A stretch of DNA of 52,577 nt from Verrucomicrobiota bacterium (lineage in GTDB: Bacteria; Verrucomicrobiota; Verrucomicrobiia; Limisphaerales; UBA9464): assembly GCA_008933025.1 (NCBI GenBank), contig WBXI01000005.1, positions 1-52,577 on the forward strand. Reading direction: 5' to 3'. Below are positions 17,417 through 25,478 of this stretch, in pieces; position 1 is the stretch's first letter, and every line of letters begins with the position of its first letter. The translations under genes were made by a program, and so were the position numbers. A model generated the notes under the pieces. That model did not search any database and had not been told where the DNA came from. It was given only the letters and a program-made list of their open reading frames with translations.

Positions 17417-17440
17417 GTGTCAAAAGTGAGGACTGACCCC
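17417..17440 (-). repeat. Right 24-bp inverted repeat of the RAYT element
   Basis: Reads GTGTCAAAAGTGAGGACT then GACCCC on the plus strand, the exact reverse complement of 16348-16371. It begins 19 bases after the transposase stop codon. Confidence 0.9.
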
Positions 17441-17492
17441 GGGGGAGGGAGGGCGGTTTGACAGGGCGGGGTGGTTGGCGAGTTTCCGCGGC

Positions 17493-18926
17493 ATGCCCAG
17501 ACTCCCGGCCGATTTGTATCGTCGATGGCTCGGGGCGGCATTTCCGCCGCCGGCCCTGCACGAGGGCTTCGTCCCCCCCGAACGCTGGCTCCAGCAGATC
17601 TGGCGGCACCAACGACTGCGACGCGACGCCTTGCGTACCCTGGACGGCGAGGCCCTGACCGTGCTGCATCCCGGCTTCTGGAACCGGGCCGCCGGCCCCG
17701 ATTTCCGCGGGGCGATCCTCCGCTTCGGCGGGGCCGCCGCGGTCCGCGGGGACGTGGAGATCGATCTGGTGCCGTCGGGTTGGCGCGGGCATCGGCATGC
17801 CGGGAATCCCGCCTACCACGGCGTCGTCCTGCACGTGGTGTGGGACGCGCGGCAGGACGGGGCGGGTAGGCCGGCCATGGCGCTGCGCGAGCATCTCGAC
17901 GCGCCGCTCGCGGAATTGGCGCCGTGGCTGTGCTCGGATGCGCCGCGCTTGCTGCCGGACAACGTGCGCGGCCAATGCGTCGCGCCACTGCAAGGGTTGT
18001 CGCCCGAGACGCTCGGAGAACTCGTCCGGCAGGCGGCCCTCGCCCGGTTGGCGCGGAAGAGCGGCGCGTTCGCGGCCCGGGCGCGGCATGCCGGGTGGCA
18101 TCGGGCCCTCTGGGAAGGGCTCCTCGGGGGCCTGGGCTTTCGGCACAATGTTTGGCCGATGCGGCGGGTTGCCGAATTGCTCGGCCCCGACGACAACCCA
18201 TCGCCCGGCGATGTGGTCGCTGCACAGGCCTGCCTGCTGGGTGTGGCGGGGCTGTTGCCGCCGGATTCCGCGGCGCGCCATCCAACGCAGTTCCGCGCGC
18301 TCTGGGACCGCTGGTGGCACGAGCGGGATCGTTTCCATGGCCTGATCCTGCCCGCGGATGCCTGGCGGTTGGGCGGGGTGCGGCCGGCGAATCATCCGCA
18401 ACGCCGGCTCGCGTTGGCGGCGCACTGGATGTCCGCGGGTCCCCCGTTCGGCGCGCTCGACGGATGGATGGCCGACGCCGGCGACGCGCGGGAAACGGCG
18501 GAATCCCTGCGGTGCATTCTCGGGGCCGGCCCGGATGATTTCTGGGAACGGCACTGGACGTTGGAGTCGCCCGCGTTGGCGGCCGGGCAACCGTTGCTGG
18601 GGCATTCCCGGGCGACCGATCTGGCGGTGAGCGTGGTGTTGCCCTGGTTGCTGGCACGGGCGGCGGCGGGAAGCGATCCCGCCATGCGGCAGCGGGTCGA
18701 GGAGCGGTATCTCGGTTGGCCGGCGGGGGAGGACAACGCCGTGCTGCGGTTGGCGCGGCAACGGCTGCTGGGGGGAGCCCGGCGGGTCTTGCCGGGGACG
18801 GCGGCGACGCAACAGGGGTTGATCGGGTTGGCGCAGGATTTCTGCGCGCATGCCGACGCGTTGTGCACGGGATGCCGGCTGCCGGATCTGGTGCGCGGAT
18901 TGGCACCGGTCGGGGTGCCGGGCTGA
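17493..18926 (+). CDS. DUF2851 family protein
   Basis: A 477-residue, apparently soluble protein of unknown function. The N-terminal signature ALTVLHPGFWNRAAGPDFRGAILR, then GDVEIDLVPSGWRGHRHAGNPAYHGVVLHVVWD, is the recognisable DUF2851 core; its conserved polar and histidine residues could form a catalytic site, but no activity is established. The rest is Arg/Ala/Trp-rich and probably helical. A C-terminal four-Cys cluster (DFCAHADALCTGCRLPDL) may bind metal. I chose the ATG at 17493; a TTG at 17475 in the same frame is possible. It starts 52 bases after the right repeat of the RAYT element. No operon partner. Confidence 0.85.
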   Translation: MPRLPADLYRRWLGAAFPPPALHEGFVPPERWLQQIWRHQRLRRDALRTLDGEALTVLHPGFWNRAAGPDFRGAILRFGGAAAVRGDVEIDLVPSGWRGHRHAGNPAYHGVVLHVVWDARQDGAGRPAMALREHLDAPLAELAPWLCSDAPRLLPDNVRGQCVAPLQGLSPETLGELVRQAALARLARKSGAFAARARHAGWHRALWEGLLGGLGFRHNVWPMRRVAELLGPDDNPSPGDVVAAQACLLGVAGLLPPDSAARHPTQFRALWDRWWHERDRFHGLILPADAWRLGGVRPANHPQRRLALAAHWMSAGPPFGALDGWMADAGDARETAESLRCILGAGPDDFWERHWTLESPALAAGQPLLGHSRATDLAVSVVLPWLLARAAAGSDPAMRQRVEERYLGWPAGEDNAVLRLARQRLLGGARRVLPGTAATQQGLIGLAQDFCAHADALCTGCRLPDLVRGLAPVGVPG

Positions 18927-19028
18927 GCGGGGCCCGGCCGGGGGCAGTGCCTCGCCACGGCGCCGCCATGCGAAAGGCCAAAGGAGATGTTGGCGGGGTC
19001 CGCGGCCGCGACGCAGGGGGGAGAAACG

Positions 19029-19057
19029 AAAAAGGCCGCGGCTTGGAAGCCGCGGCC
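19029..19057 (-). terminator. Intrinsic terminator of the SurA/PpiD-like gene
   Basis: On the minus strand an 11-bp inverted repeat (GGCCGCGGCTT / AAGCCGCGGCC) is followed by a run of five T. It lies 25 bases beyond the stop codon of the gene ending at 19083. The run of T is only on the minus-strand side, so it serves that gene and not the DUF2851 gene. Confidence 0.8.
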
Positions 19058-19082
19058 GGTGAAAACGGGAATCCCGTGCCGG

Positions 19083-20747
19083 TCACTGGGCCGGAGCGGA
19101 TCCGACCGCGCCCAGCTTGGTCTTGGGAGCGAGCAGGTCCTGAAGGCCGGAGGCAATCCACTCGTGGTTCAGCCACTCGGAATATCCGGCGCGTTCCTCG
19201 CGCTGGCGCATCTCCGAGGAGATCTTGGGAATCTCGGCTTTGACGAGGTCTTCGGCGGCAGCCTTGCGTTCCCGCAAGTACACCACGTAGCCGCCATCGC
19301 GGCCGAGGATCAGCCCGCTGACCTGTCCCGGCTGCAACCCGAAGGCGGCGTCCTTGACCGAGTTCAGATCCACCTGCGGGGGCAGGCCCGGCACCATGTT
19401 CATCTGCTGCGTGATCGGAGGGAGATCGATGGCCGCGAGCTTTTGCTCGGCCACCAGCGCCGAAAACGCCTTGCCCGACGCGAGGGCGTTGGTGGCGAGG
19501 TTGTGGAAGGCCTGGCCGGCCGTGCGCGCGGCTTCCAGCGACTGCGTGCGCCGGTAGTCGTCCGCGACGCGGTTGCGGACGGTCTCGAAGGGCGGCGTGA
19601 TCGAGGGGATGCGTTGGCGGATGGCGACGATGTAGACGCCGTCGCCGGCGGCGATCGGTTCGGTGAACGGGACGGCGGGATCGAGCCGCGCGAGTTGGTC
19701 GGCGAGGCCGCGGAGGCTCTCGAGTCCGAACGGCCGGTCGGTGCCGGAGAAGGGTTGGGTAATCTCGACCTTGATGCCGCGTTTCGATGCGACGGTGTCC
19801 AGATTCCGGGCCGTGACGGGTTCGATCTTGCCGAGGTCGTTGTAGAAATCGTTGGCGATGTCGCCGGCGATGGCCACGGCGCGGCTGCGGACGAAGTCCT
19901 CGCGGAGGCGGGCGATGGCGGCGTCCTTGGCGAGGGGTTTGCCTTCGGCGTCCCGGAAAGCTTCGGCACCGCGCTGGGTGTAGACGCCCTCGAGGCGCGA
20001 CGTCAGGTCGGGCATTTTCGCGACCGCGGCCTCGGCTTCGGCGAGATGGTTGGTCGCCCCGAATTTCACGTAGGAAGCGATGATCTTCTCGGGCGTGCGG
20101 TAAGCGGCGACGCGGTTGGTGAAAAAGCGGCCCAAGGCGTCCGGGGTCATCTGGACGCCGGCGGCGTGGTTGGACGACGAGAACAAGACGGCGGTGGCGA
20201 GAATCTGTTCGTTGGCGCGGCGCACCTCGGCTTCCGCCTCGCGCGGGGTGACCAACTGGGCCGGGATCTCGACGACGTCCCGGAGGTGGCGTTCGGCGAG
20301 TTGGCGGCGGACGAATTCCAGGTATTCGGCTTCCGAGACCCCCTGGGTCTTGCGGAACTCGACCTCGCGGTCATAGAGCAGTTCGCCGGTGGACGGGTCC
20401 CGGAGCACCTGCTTGATGAACTCGGCGAGTTGTTGGTCGGAGACCACGATGCCGAACTGCCGGAACTTCTCGTCCAGGAGCAGCTGTTGGTAAATCTGTT
20501 GGGTCTCGACGTCCTGCGCGATCTGGCGGTTGCCCGCCATGATGCGCACCCGGCGCGCTGCCGCCCGGACGTCGTCGGCCTTGATGGGTCTTCCGTAAAT
20601 CGTGCCGCGATCGCCGGCGTTCCCGCTGCCCAGCATGGAACGGTACGCGGGCTGGTTCGGCGCGAACCAGGCCACGAAACTGACGATCACCGCCACGACG
20701 ACGATCCACCACAATATCGCCGAGTGTCTCCGTATGGTCCCGATCAT
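19083..20747 (-). CDS. SurA/PpiD-like membrane-anchored periplasmic folding factor
   Basis: A 554-residue protein with one N-terminal membrane segment (WWIVVVAVIVSFVAWFAP) and a SurA_N/PpiD-like helical region (about 50-175, for example DVETQQIYQQLLLDEKFRQFGIVVSDQQLAEFIKQ). After EVRRANEQILATAVLF the central region resembles PpiD in layout, but I do not see a convincing parvulin core (the usual ASHIL start reads IASYVKFG). The C-terminal half has the RNRVADDYRRTQSLEAARTAGQAFHNLATNA stretch typical of PpiD. Most likely a chaperone for exported proteins; peptidyl-prolyl isomerase activity is doubtful. Transcribed alone with its own terminator. Confidence 0.85.
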   Translation of the reverse strand: MIGTIRRHSAILWWIVVVAVIVSFVAWFAPNQPAYRSMLGSGNAGDRGTIYGRPIKADDVRAAARRVRIMAGNRQIAQDVETQQIYQQLLLDEKFRQFGIVVSDQQLAEFIKQVLRDPSTGELLYDREVEFRKTQGVSEAEYLEFVRRQLAERHLRDVVEIPAQLVTPREAEAEVRRANEQILATAVLFSSSNHAAGVQMTPDALGRFFTNRVAAYRTPEKIIASYVKFGATNHLAEAEAAVAKMPDLTSRLEGVYTQRGAEAFRDAEGKPLAKDAAIARLREDFVRSRAVAIAGDIANDFYNDLGKIEPVTARNLDTVASKRGIKVEITQPFSGTDRPFGLESLRGLADQLARLDPAVPFTEPIAAGDGVYIVAIRQRIPSITPPFETVRNRVADDYRRTQSLEAARTAGQAFHNLATNALASGKAFSALVAEQKLAAIDLPPITQQMNMVPGLPPQVDLNSVKDAAFGLQPGQVSGLILGRDGGYVVYLRERKAAAEDLVKAEIPKISSEMRQREERAGYSEWLNHEWIASGLQDLLAPKTKLGAVGSAPAQ

Positions 20748-20939
20748 AATTCTCTGTTGAAAGGGGGGGACCGTACCGGCCCGTGGGAAACCGGGTCAAT
20801 GGGCCATTTTGCTGGTGTCGCGGCCGGGCATCCCTTGGGACGGCTCCCGGAAGCGATGTCTCCCCCGCGTGGCGCGGTGGGGATGCGCCCCCGTGGTCGG
20901 GTCTTGTTGCGAGGCCGGAAACTTGCTGGGCTCCGTCGC

Positions 20940-21849
20940 ATGAGAATGTCCGTCGTGCTTCTCCTTCTTCTGGCTTGGTTTGGCGTCGCGGGAGCCCGGG
21001 CCGCAACGGTCGCGGCCTCCTATCTTTTCCACGATTCGCTCGCCGCCGAGGAACCCGGCATGCCCGCGCTGTTGTCCGTCGATCCCAAGGGCGCCAATGG
21101 TTTCCGGGACGGCGTGGTGTTCGGACGGGCGCGCCGCGTGTTTTTGTTCGGGGGCAACGCCACCCCCCCCGCAGGAGCAGGGCGGGTTGACGCTGAACTT
21201 CCCGCCGACGGTTCCCACCAACCAGTACTCGGCCGAGATGGTGTTCCGTTTCCATGCCCGGGTCGGGGCATGGCGCCGGATACTCGACGTCCAGAACCGG
21301 GTGTCGGACTCGGGTTTCTACGTGGATCCGGGCAACACGCTGGATGTCTATCCGGTCGCCGGGAGCACCTCGAATTTCGTCAACAACGTCTATCACCACG
21401 TCGTGCTGACGGTGGCCAACGACGGCACCATCCGTTCCTACCTCGACGGCGTGCCGCAGTTCACGATCAAGAACAACACGCAGATGTACGTCGCGAATCC
21501 CGCCGGGGTGATGCACCTGTTCCTCGACAACACTTCGGCGGGCGGCATCGGCGAGTATTCCCCGGGCGAGATCGCGTTGTTCCGGTTGTACGGGGGAGTG
21601 CTTTCCCCCGGCGAAGTCTCGGCGCTTGCCGGGGTCCAGGGACCGACCCTGCGCGTCGAGGCCCGCGGGACGGACGCGGTCCTGTCCTGGCCGGCGGTTG
21701 CATCGGATTACCATCTCGAGGCCAATGCGGCGTTCGAGGACGGGCCGAAATGGATCCCGGTATCCGGCCTGCCGAAAGCCGTCGCCGACCGGCTCGAGAT
21801 GGTCCAACCGACGACCGACGCGCAACGGTTCTATCGGCTGGCGAAATAG
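20940..21849 (+). pseudogene. LamG/concanavalin A-like secreted protein, frame broken in a C8 tract
   Basis: The 5' part starts at the ATG at 20940 with a good signal peptide (MSVVLLLLLAWFGVAGARA) followed by TVAASYLFHDSLAAEEPGMP. After about 74 codons the frame changes at eight consecutive C (21163-21170). The remaining coding information lies in the +1 frame up to 21849, with a LamG-like domain (SAEMVFRFHARVG, VNNVYHHVVLTVANDGTIRSYLDG, FRLYGGVLSPGEVSALAG) and a C-terminal DAVLSWPAVASDYHLEAN stretch. Removing one C joins both parts into one reading frame of about 302 residues. This may be a true frameshift, a phase-variable tract or a sequencing error. Likely extracellular carbohydrate-binding. 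It ends four bases before the convergent pgsA gene. Confidence 0.8.
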
Positions 21850-21853
21850 GGGC

Positions 21854-22432
21854 TCACTGCCGCGGGTTGGCGGACGACCTGGGGCTGGCGGCGAGTTGCT
21901 GCATGCCGTCCCAGAGGTATTGGAAACCGGAGGCGAGGGTGAGCGTGGCCGCCGCCGCCGCGAGCCACGTCTGGATGGATTGCGGCCACTTCAAAAGGGT
22001 CCAGATCACGGTCGCCATCTGCAGGACGGTCGCGGTCTTGCCCGTCCAGCGGGGGCGCACCTTGGCCGAACCCACGGTGTAGTGGATCAATACCGCGCCG
22101 ATCACCAGCAGCACGTCCCGGGTCAGGATCGGGAAGGTCAGCCAACGCGGGATGGGGTCCAGGCGCGTGTGGTTGAGGGAAAGGGTCACGATGGCGGAGA
22201 CCAGCAGCAATTTGTCGGCGAGGGGGTCCAGCACCGCTCCCAGTTCGCTGCGTTGGTTGAACCGCCTCGCGATGAACCCGTCCACGCCGTCCATGACCGC
22301 CACGGCGGCGAAGGTGGCGAGCGCGAGCCATCGGTGCCAATCCTGCCCGTCGTCCCGGAACTCGAGGATCTGGTCGACGAAGAACGGCACCAGCAGGATC
22401 CGGAAAACCGTCACCTTGTTGGCCGTGGTCAT
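21854..22432 (-). CDS. pgsA: CDP-alcohol phosphatidyltransferase, probable PgsA
   Basis: Probably makes phosphatidylglycerol phosphate from CDP-diacylglycerol and glycerol 3-phosphate at the inner membrane. The 192 residues have about four to five membrane segments and the complete CDP-alcohol motif with Asp48, Asp51-Gly52, Ala55-Arg56, Gly65, Asp69 and Asp73 (MDGVDGFIARRFNQ, then ELGAVLDPLADK). The start MTTANKVTVFRILLVPFF is typical of PgsA. The ATG overlaps the cinA stop as ATGA, so the two genes are coupled; pgsA-cinA adjacency is common in bacteria. Confidence 0.92.
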   Translation of the reverse strand: MTTANKVTVFRILLVPFFVDQILEFRDDGQDWHRWLALATFAAVAVMDGVDGFIARRFNQRSELGAVLDPLADKLLLVSAIVTLSLNHTRLDPIPRWLTFPILTRDVLLVIGAVLIHYTVGSAKVRPRWTGKTATVLQMATVIWTLLKWPQSIQTWLAAAAATLTLASGFQYLWDGMQQLAASPRSSANPRQ

Positions 22433-23724
22433 GGCGTGGAAGCCGGGCCTTTGCCTTCCGCCCCGGCCAATCCCGGTTGGCGGAGCAACAGTGCGAGCGC
22501 CTGTTGCGTGGTCAGGAACTTGAAGGTCTCGCGGTCGAACACGTTGAGTTGGCGGTGGACCACCGTTCCCGCCGGGCCCGCGACCGCGATGAAAACCGTG
22601 CCGACCGGTTTGCCGGGCACGGCGCCGGTCGGGCCGGCGATGCCGGTGGTGGCGACCGCGAAGTCGGCCCCGGCCGCGCGGCGCGCCCCTTCGGCCATGG
22701 CGCGGGCGACGGGTTCGCTCACCGCGCCGTGTTCGCGCAGCACGGATTCGGGAACCCCGAGGCACGACTGCTTGGCCTCGTTCGCGTAGGGCACCCAACC
22801 GGCCCGCAGCACCGCGGAGGCACCGGGGACGTTGGTGATGCGGTTGGCCATGTGCCCGCCGGTGCAGGATTCCGCGGTGGCAAGGGTCCGGCCGCGGGCC
22901 GCCAGCGTGCGGACGACCACGGCTTCGAGCGATTCGTCTTCCGAACCGAAGATGAACTCGCCGGCGACGGCGCGGGTGCGTCGTTCCGCCTCGGCGACGA
23001 GTTCCGGTGCCCGGGATCCGTGGGCGACAAAGCGGACATCCACCTCGCCGACCCGCGCGCAGAAGCCGAGGTCCATGCCCTGGGCGACCAATTCGGCCAG
23101 GGGTTGGGCGAGGCGTTCCTCCATGAGCGATTCGCCGAGCCCCGTGGTTTTGAGCGTGCGGCACGTGAAGCCGGGCGCGGGCGGGAAGCGCTGCAGGAGT
23201 CGCGGCAAGGCGTGTTCGAGGAACATCGGCCGCAGTTCCCGCGGTGGGCCGGGGAGCATCGCCAACCACGCGGCGTGGCCGGGGCGGAACGGGTTGGGAT
23301 CGAGTGCCAACGCGAGGCCGGGCGCGGTGCCCTGACGGTTCGGGAGGACCTCGGCCCCCTCGGGAACGAGGGCTTCGACCCGGGTTCCGGCGGGAACCGG
23401 GCGATTGCGCGACTCGAAGAAACGACGGATGGACTCCTCGACGGCGGGTTGGTGGCGGAGTTCGCGTCCGAGCAAGCCGGCGATGAGTTCGCGGGTCCGG
23501 TCGTCGCAGGTGGGTCCGAGTCCGCCGGTGACGATCACGCAATCGGCGCGGGCAAGAGCCTCCCGGACGGCATCGCGGATGGCGGGGGCGGCATCGGAAA
23601 CGGCGACCTGCCGGGTGACCACGTGGCCGTGGTCGGCCAGTTGGCGGCAGAGCCACTGCTGGTGCGTGTTGAGGACGCGTCCGAGCAGGAGTTCGGAGCC
23701 GGTATTGACGAGTTCGATGGTCAC
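22429..23724 (-). CDS. cinA: CinA-family protein (competence/damage-inducible, nicotinamide-nucleotide amidase)
   Basis: A 431-residue protein with the two CinA modules: an N-terminal MoCF/molybdopterin-binding-like domain (IELVNTGSELLLGRVLNTHQ; VIVTGGLGPTCDDRTRE) and a C-terminal amidase domain (LATAESCTGGHMANRI; FAVATTGIAGPTGAVPGKPVGTV). The C-terminal domain deamidates NMN; the N-terminal one hydrolyses ADP-ribose-type pyrophosphates in characterised members. I chose the GTG at 23724 because homologues begin right at the IELVNTGSELLLG strand; the frame stays open upstream but without family similarity. It overlaps pgsA by four bases. Confidence 0.92.
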   Translation of the reverse strand: MTIELVNTGSELLLGRVLNTHQQWLCRQLADHGHVVTRQVAVSDAAPAIRDAVREALARADCVIVTGGLGPTCDDRTRELIAGLLGRELRHQPAVEESIRRFFESRNRPVPAGTRVEALVPEGAEVLPNRQGTAPGLALALDPNPFRPGHAAWLAMLPGPPRELRPMFLEHALPRLLQRFPPAPGFTCRTLKTTGLGESLMEERLAQPLAELVAQGMDLGFCARVGEVDVRFVAHGSRAPELVAEAERRTRAVAGEFIFGSEDESLEAVVVRTLAARGRTLATAESCTGGHMANRITNVPGASAVLRAGWVPYANEAKQSCLGVPESVLREHGAVSEPVARAMAEGARRAAGADFAVATTGIAGPTGAVPGKPVGTVFIAVAGPAGTVVHRQLNVFDRETFKFLTTQQALALLLRQPGLAGAEGKGPASTP

Positions 23725-24174
23725 TTTGTCGCGTGCTTTGACGGGAATGGTCCGGGCGGGGGCGTTCCCAAAACAAGGCAGGGGTGCCCTGCCGAAGCAA
23801 GACACCCCCACGCAGACCCCCGATGAAAAGACGGACTTGCGTCCGAACATCCACCGAGTGGCTCGTCGTTCCATCCGGATCGCCGGCGTCACTCCAACCA
23901 ACACACAGTAAAAGCGCCGCCGACAACCGGTACTCCTCGTCGGATGGCCCAACGAACACACCGCCAATCCACGCCCCGGAACCCTGACCGCTGCCAGACC
24001 CAGTCGCCGTGGGACGAATCCCCCGGCCACAGACGGAACGACCAATTACCGGAACGGATGGACCGTCGGTTCTTGCAGTCCGCTTCGGACCCCCATCCTA
24101 GGCAAACTGCAAGGCTACAATCGGACGATGTCGCGACAATCTCAAGTCAGAGTTGCTCCAAGACGCGAATTATT
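23725..24174. other. 450-bp non-coding stretch of lower G+C between moaA and cinA
   Basis: No gene is supported here on either strand. The right half (about 24040-24174) is much less G+C-rich than its surroundings. It has small inverted repeats: CTTGCAGT at about 24073 with ACTGCAAG at about 24107, containing the hairpin GTCCGCTTCGGAC, and GGCAGGG/CCCTGCC near 23778-23794. These may hold the end of the moaA transcript and the promoter of cinA-pgsA, or an unidentified RNA. Confidence 0.5.
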
Positions 24175-25245
24175 TTAGCCGCCTATGCAACTCATCGTGC
24201 GCTGCGGTTGCACAAAGTCCGGTTGCCCGATCCGGTGCCCCGCCTCCTTGCCCCGCACGATGTCCCGCATCCGCGCCGCGATGTCCGCGTCGGAAGCGTC
24301 CCCCCGCAACAAGGGCCTCAGGTCGTGCTCCTCGAGGCTGAAAAGGCAGGTGCGCAATTTGCCGTCGGCCGTCAACCGGAGACGGTTGCAGTGCCCGCAG
24401 AACGGTTCGGACACGGGCGCGATCAACCCGATCTCGCCCCGCCCGTCCGGGAACGCGTGCCGGCGCGCCGTCTCGCTCGGGTGCGACGACTGGTCCACCG
24501 GCACCAACCCGTAGGCCGCCTGCAGTCGGGCCAGGATTTCCCGTGCCGGCATCACCAGGTCCTTTTGCCACGCCCGGCTCGAATCGAGCGGCATGAACTC
24601 GATGAAGCGGAACGACAGGTCGCGGTCGCGGGCGAAGGCCGCGAGCGACTCGATCTCGTGGTCGTTGAGGCCCCGGATGACCACGGCGTTCACTTTGACG
24701 GGCGCGAACCCGAGGCGTTGGGCGAGGTCGATTCCCGCCATGACTTCCGCGTGGCCGTCGCGTCCGGTCAGGCGCTTGAAATTCGCCGGATCCAACGAGT
24801 CCATGCTGAAACTGATGCGGCGGAGTCCCGCCTGGCGGAGTGCGTCCGCCTGGCGGGCGAAGAGGAACCCGTTGGTGGTCATCGCCAGATCGCGGACGCC
24901 GGGAATCGCGGCGATGCGCGCGACCAAGCCGGGGACGTCGCGGCGGAGCAGGGGTTCGCCGCCGGTCAGGCGCACTTTCTCGATGCCGAGGGAGACGCCG
25001 ATGCGGACGATGCGTTCGATCTCCTCGTAGGTCAGGAGATGGCTCTTGGGCTTCCAGTCGTAGCGGATCGGTTCGAGGGAGGCGGGCTTTGGGTTGCGCA
25101 CGGCATCCCATTTGGAGCGGTAAAAATTGGCCGCTTCCTCGGTCTCCGGCAGGCAATAGAGGCAACGGAAATTGCAGCGGTCGGTGATGCTGACCCGAAG
25201 GTCGCGCATGACCCGGCCGTGTGAATCCCGAAGTTCGTCGCCCAT
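24175..25245 (-). CDS. moaA: GTP 3',8-cyclase MoaA (molybdenum cofactor synthesis)
   Basis: Radical SAM enzyme for the first step of molybdenum cofactor synthesis. The 356 residues have the N-terminal Fe-S site Cys24-x3-Cys28-x2-Cys31 (RCNFRCLYC), the SAM-binding RLTGGEPLLR, the C-terminal second Fe-S site (FCGHCNRLRLTADGKLRTC, pattern C-x2-C-x13-C) and the terminal Gly-Gly (MSCIGG) needed for catalysis. Between Cys31 and LLTYEEI there are about 39 residues, roughly two dozen more than in E. coli MoaA, rich in charged and aromatic residues. No other mo genes are nearby. Transcribed alone or with the following cinA. Confidence 0.95.
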   Translation of the reverse strand: MGDELRDSHGRVMRDLRVSITDRCNFRCLYCLPETEEAANFYRSKWDAVRNPKPASLEPIRYDWKPKSHLLTYEEIERIVRIGVSLGIEKVRLTGGEPLLRRDVPGLVARIAAIPGVRDLAMTTNGFLFARQADALRQAGLRRISFSMDSLDPANFKRLTGRDGHAEVMAGIDLAQRLGFAPVKVNAVVIRGLNDHEIESLAAFARDRDLSFRFIEFMPLDSSRAWQKDLVMPAREILARLQAAYGLVPVDQSSHPSETARRHAFPDGRGEIGLIAPVSEPFCGHCNRLRLTADGKLRTCLFSLEEHDLRPLLRGDASDADIAARMRDIVRGKEAGHRIGQPDFVQPQRTMSCIGG

Positions 25246-25430
25246 CGCGCGCCGAATAGGGCTGCGGAACCCCGAAGTTTCAAGTGTCCAATCGCGGGCG
25301 GGGCGCGGTCAACCGGCGGCAGGCCCCGCGTCCCTGGTCGTCGGGATTGCCCCGCGCCCCGGCTTCCGGGTCCCGCGCGAGATTCGTTTCCGGGCCGAGG
25401 CGAGCCGGAGGCCGGGTCCTTTGCGGGATT

Positions 25431-25450
25431 CCCGGCGCCGAAACGCCGGG
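25431..25450. other. Short GC-rich hairpin downstream of the alcohol dehydrogenase gene
   Basis: CCCGGCG and CGCCGGG are separated by six bases. It lies 29 bases past the stop codon of the minus-strand gene ending at 25479, but T-rich sequence (GTTTTGG) follows only on the plus-strand side, so a terminator role for that gene is uncertain. The rest of the moaA/alcohol dehydrogenase gap shows nothing else recognisable. Confidence 0.35.
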
Positions 25451-25478
25451 GTTTTGGCCGCCGGCGGTCCGGGGCGCG

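Larger units (their letters stand above)
16348..17440 (+). mobile_element. RAYT-type Y1 transposase element bounded by 24-bp inverted repeats
   Basis: A 1093-bp unit. The left edge starts GGGGTCAGTCCTCACTT and the right edge is its exact reverse complement over 24 bases (17417-17440). A second left copy with one mismatch lies inside (16416-16439), after a four-copy 12-bp tandem array. The single gene is a Y1 (HUH) transposase. Members of this family move or maintain short palindromic REP sequences rather than using classic terminal inverted repeats, so the flanking repeats may be REP-like elements. I saw no target-site duplication. Confidence 0.8.

Noticed and set aside
16480-19176. Long minus-strand open frame of about 900 codons across the transposase and DUF2851 genes
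   Set aside because: Arg/Pro/Ala-rich low-complexity product with no family features; it is antisense to two well-supported genes and arises from GC-rich codon positions. The same applies to other long antisense frames such as those at 4956-6464 and 6501-9803.
20940-21849. Programmed frameshift in the LamG gene
   Set aside because: A change of frame in C8 is simpler to explain by indel or error; no stimulatory structure or conserved slippery signal is evident.
25246-25478. Molybdenum cofactor riboswitch upstream of moaA
   Set aside because: I could not find the conserved core or a convincing set of stems in this interval.
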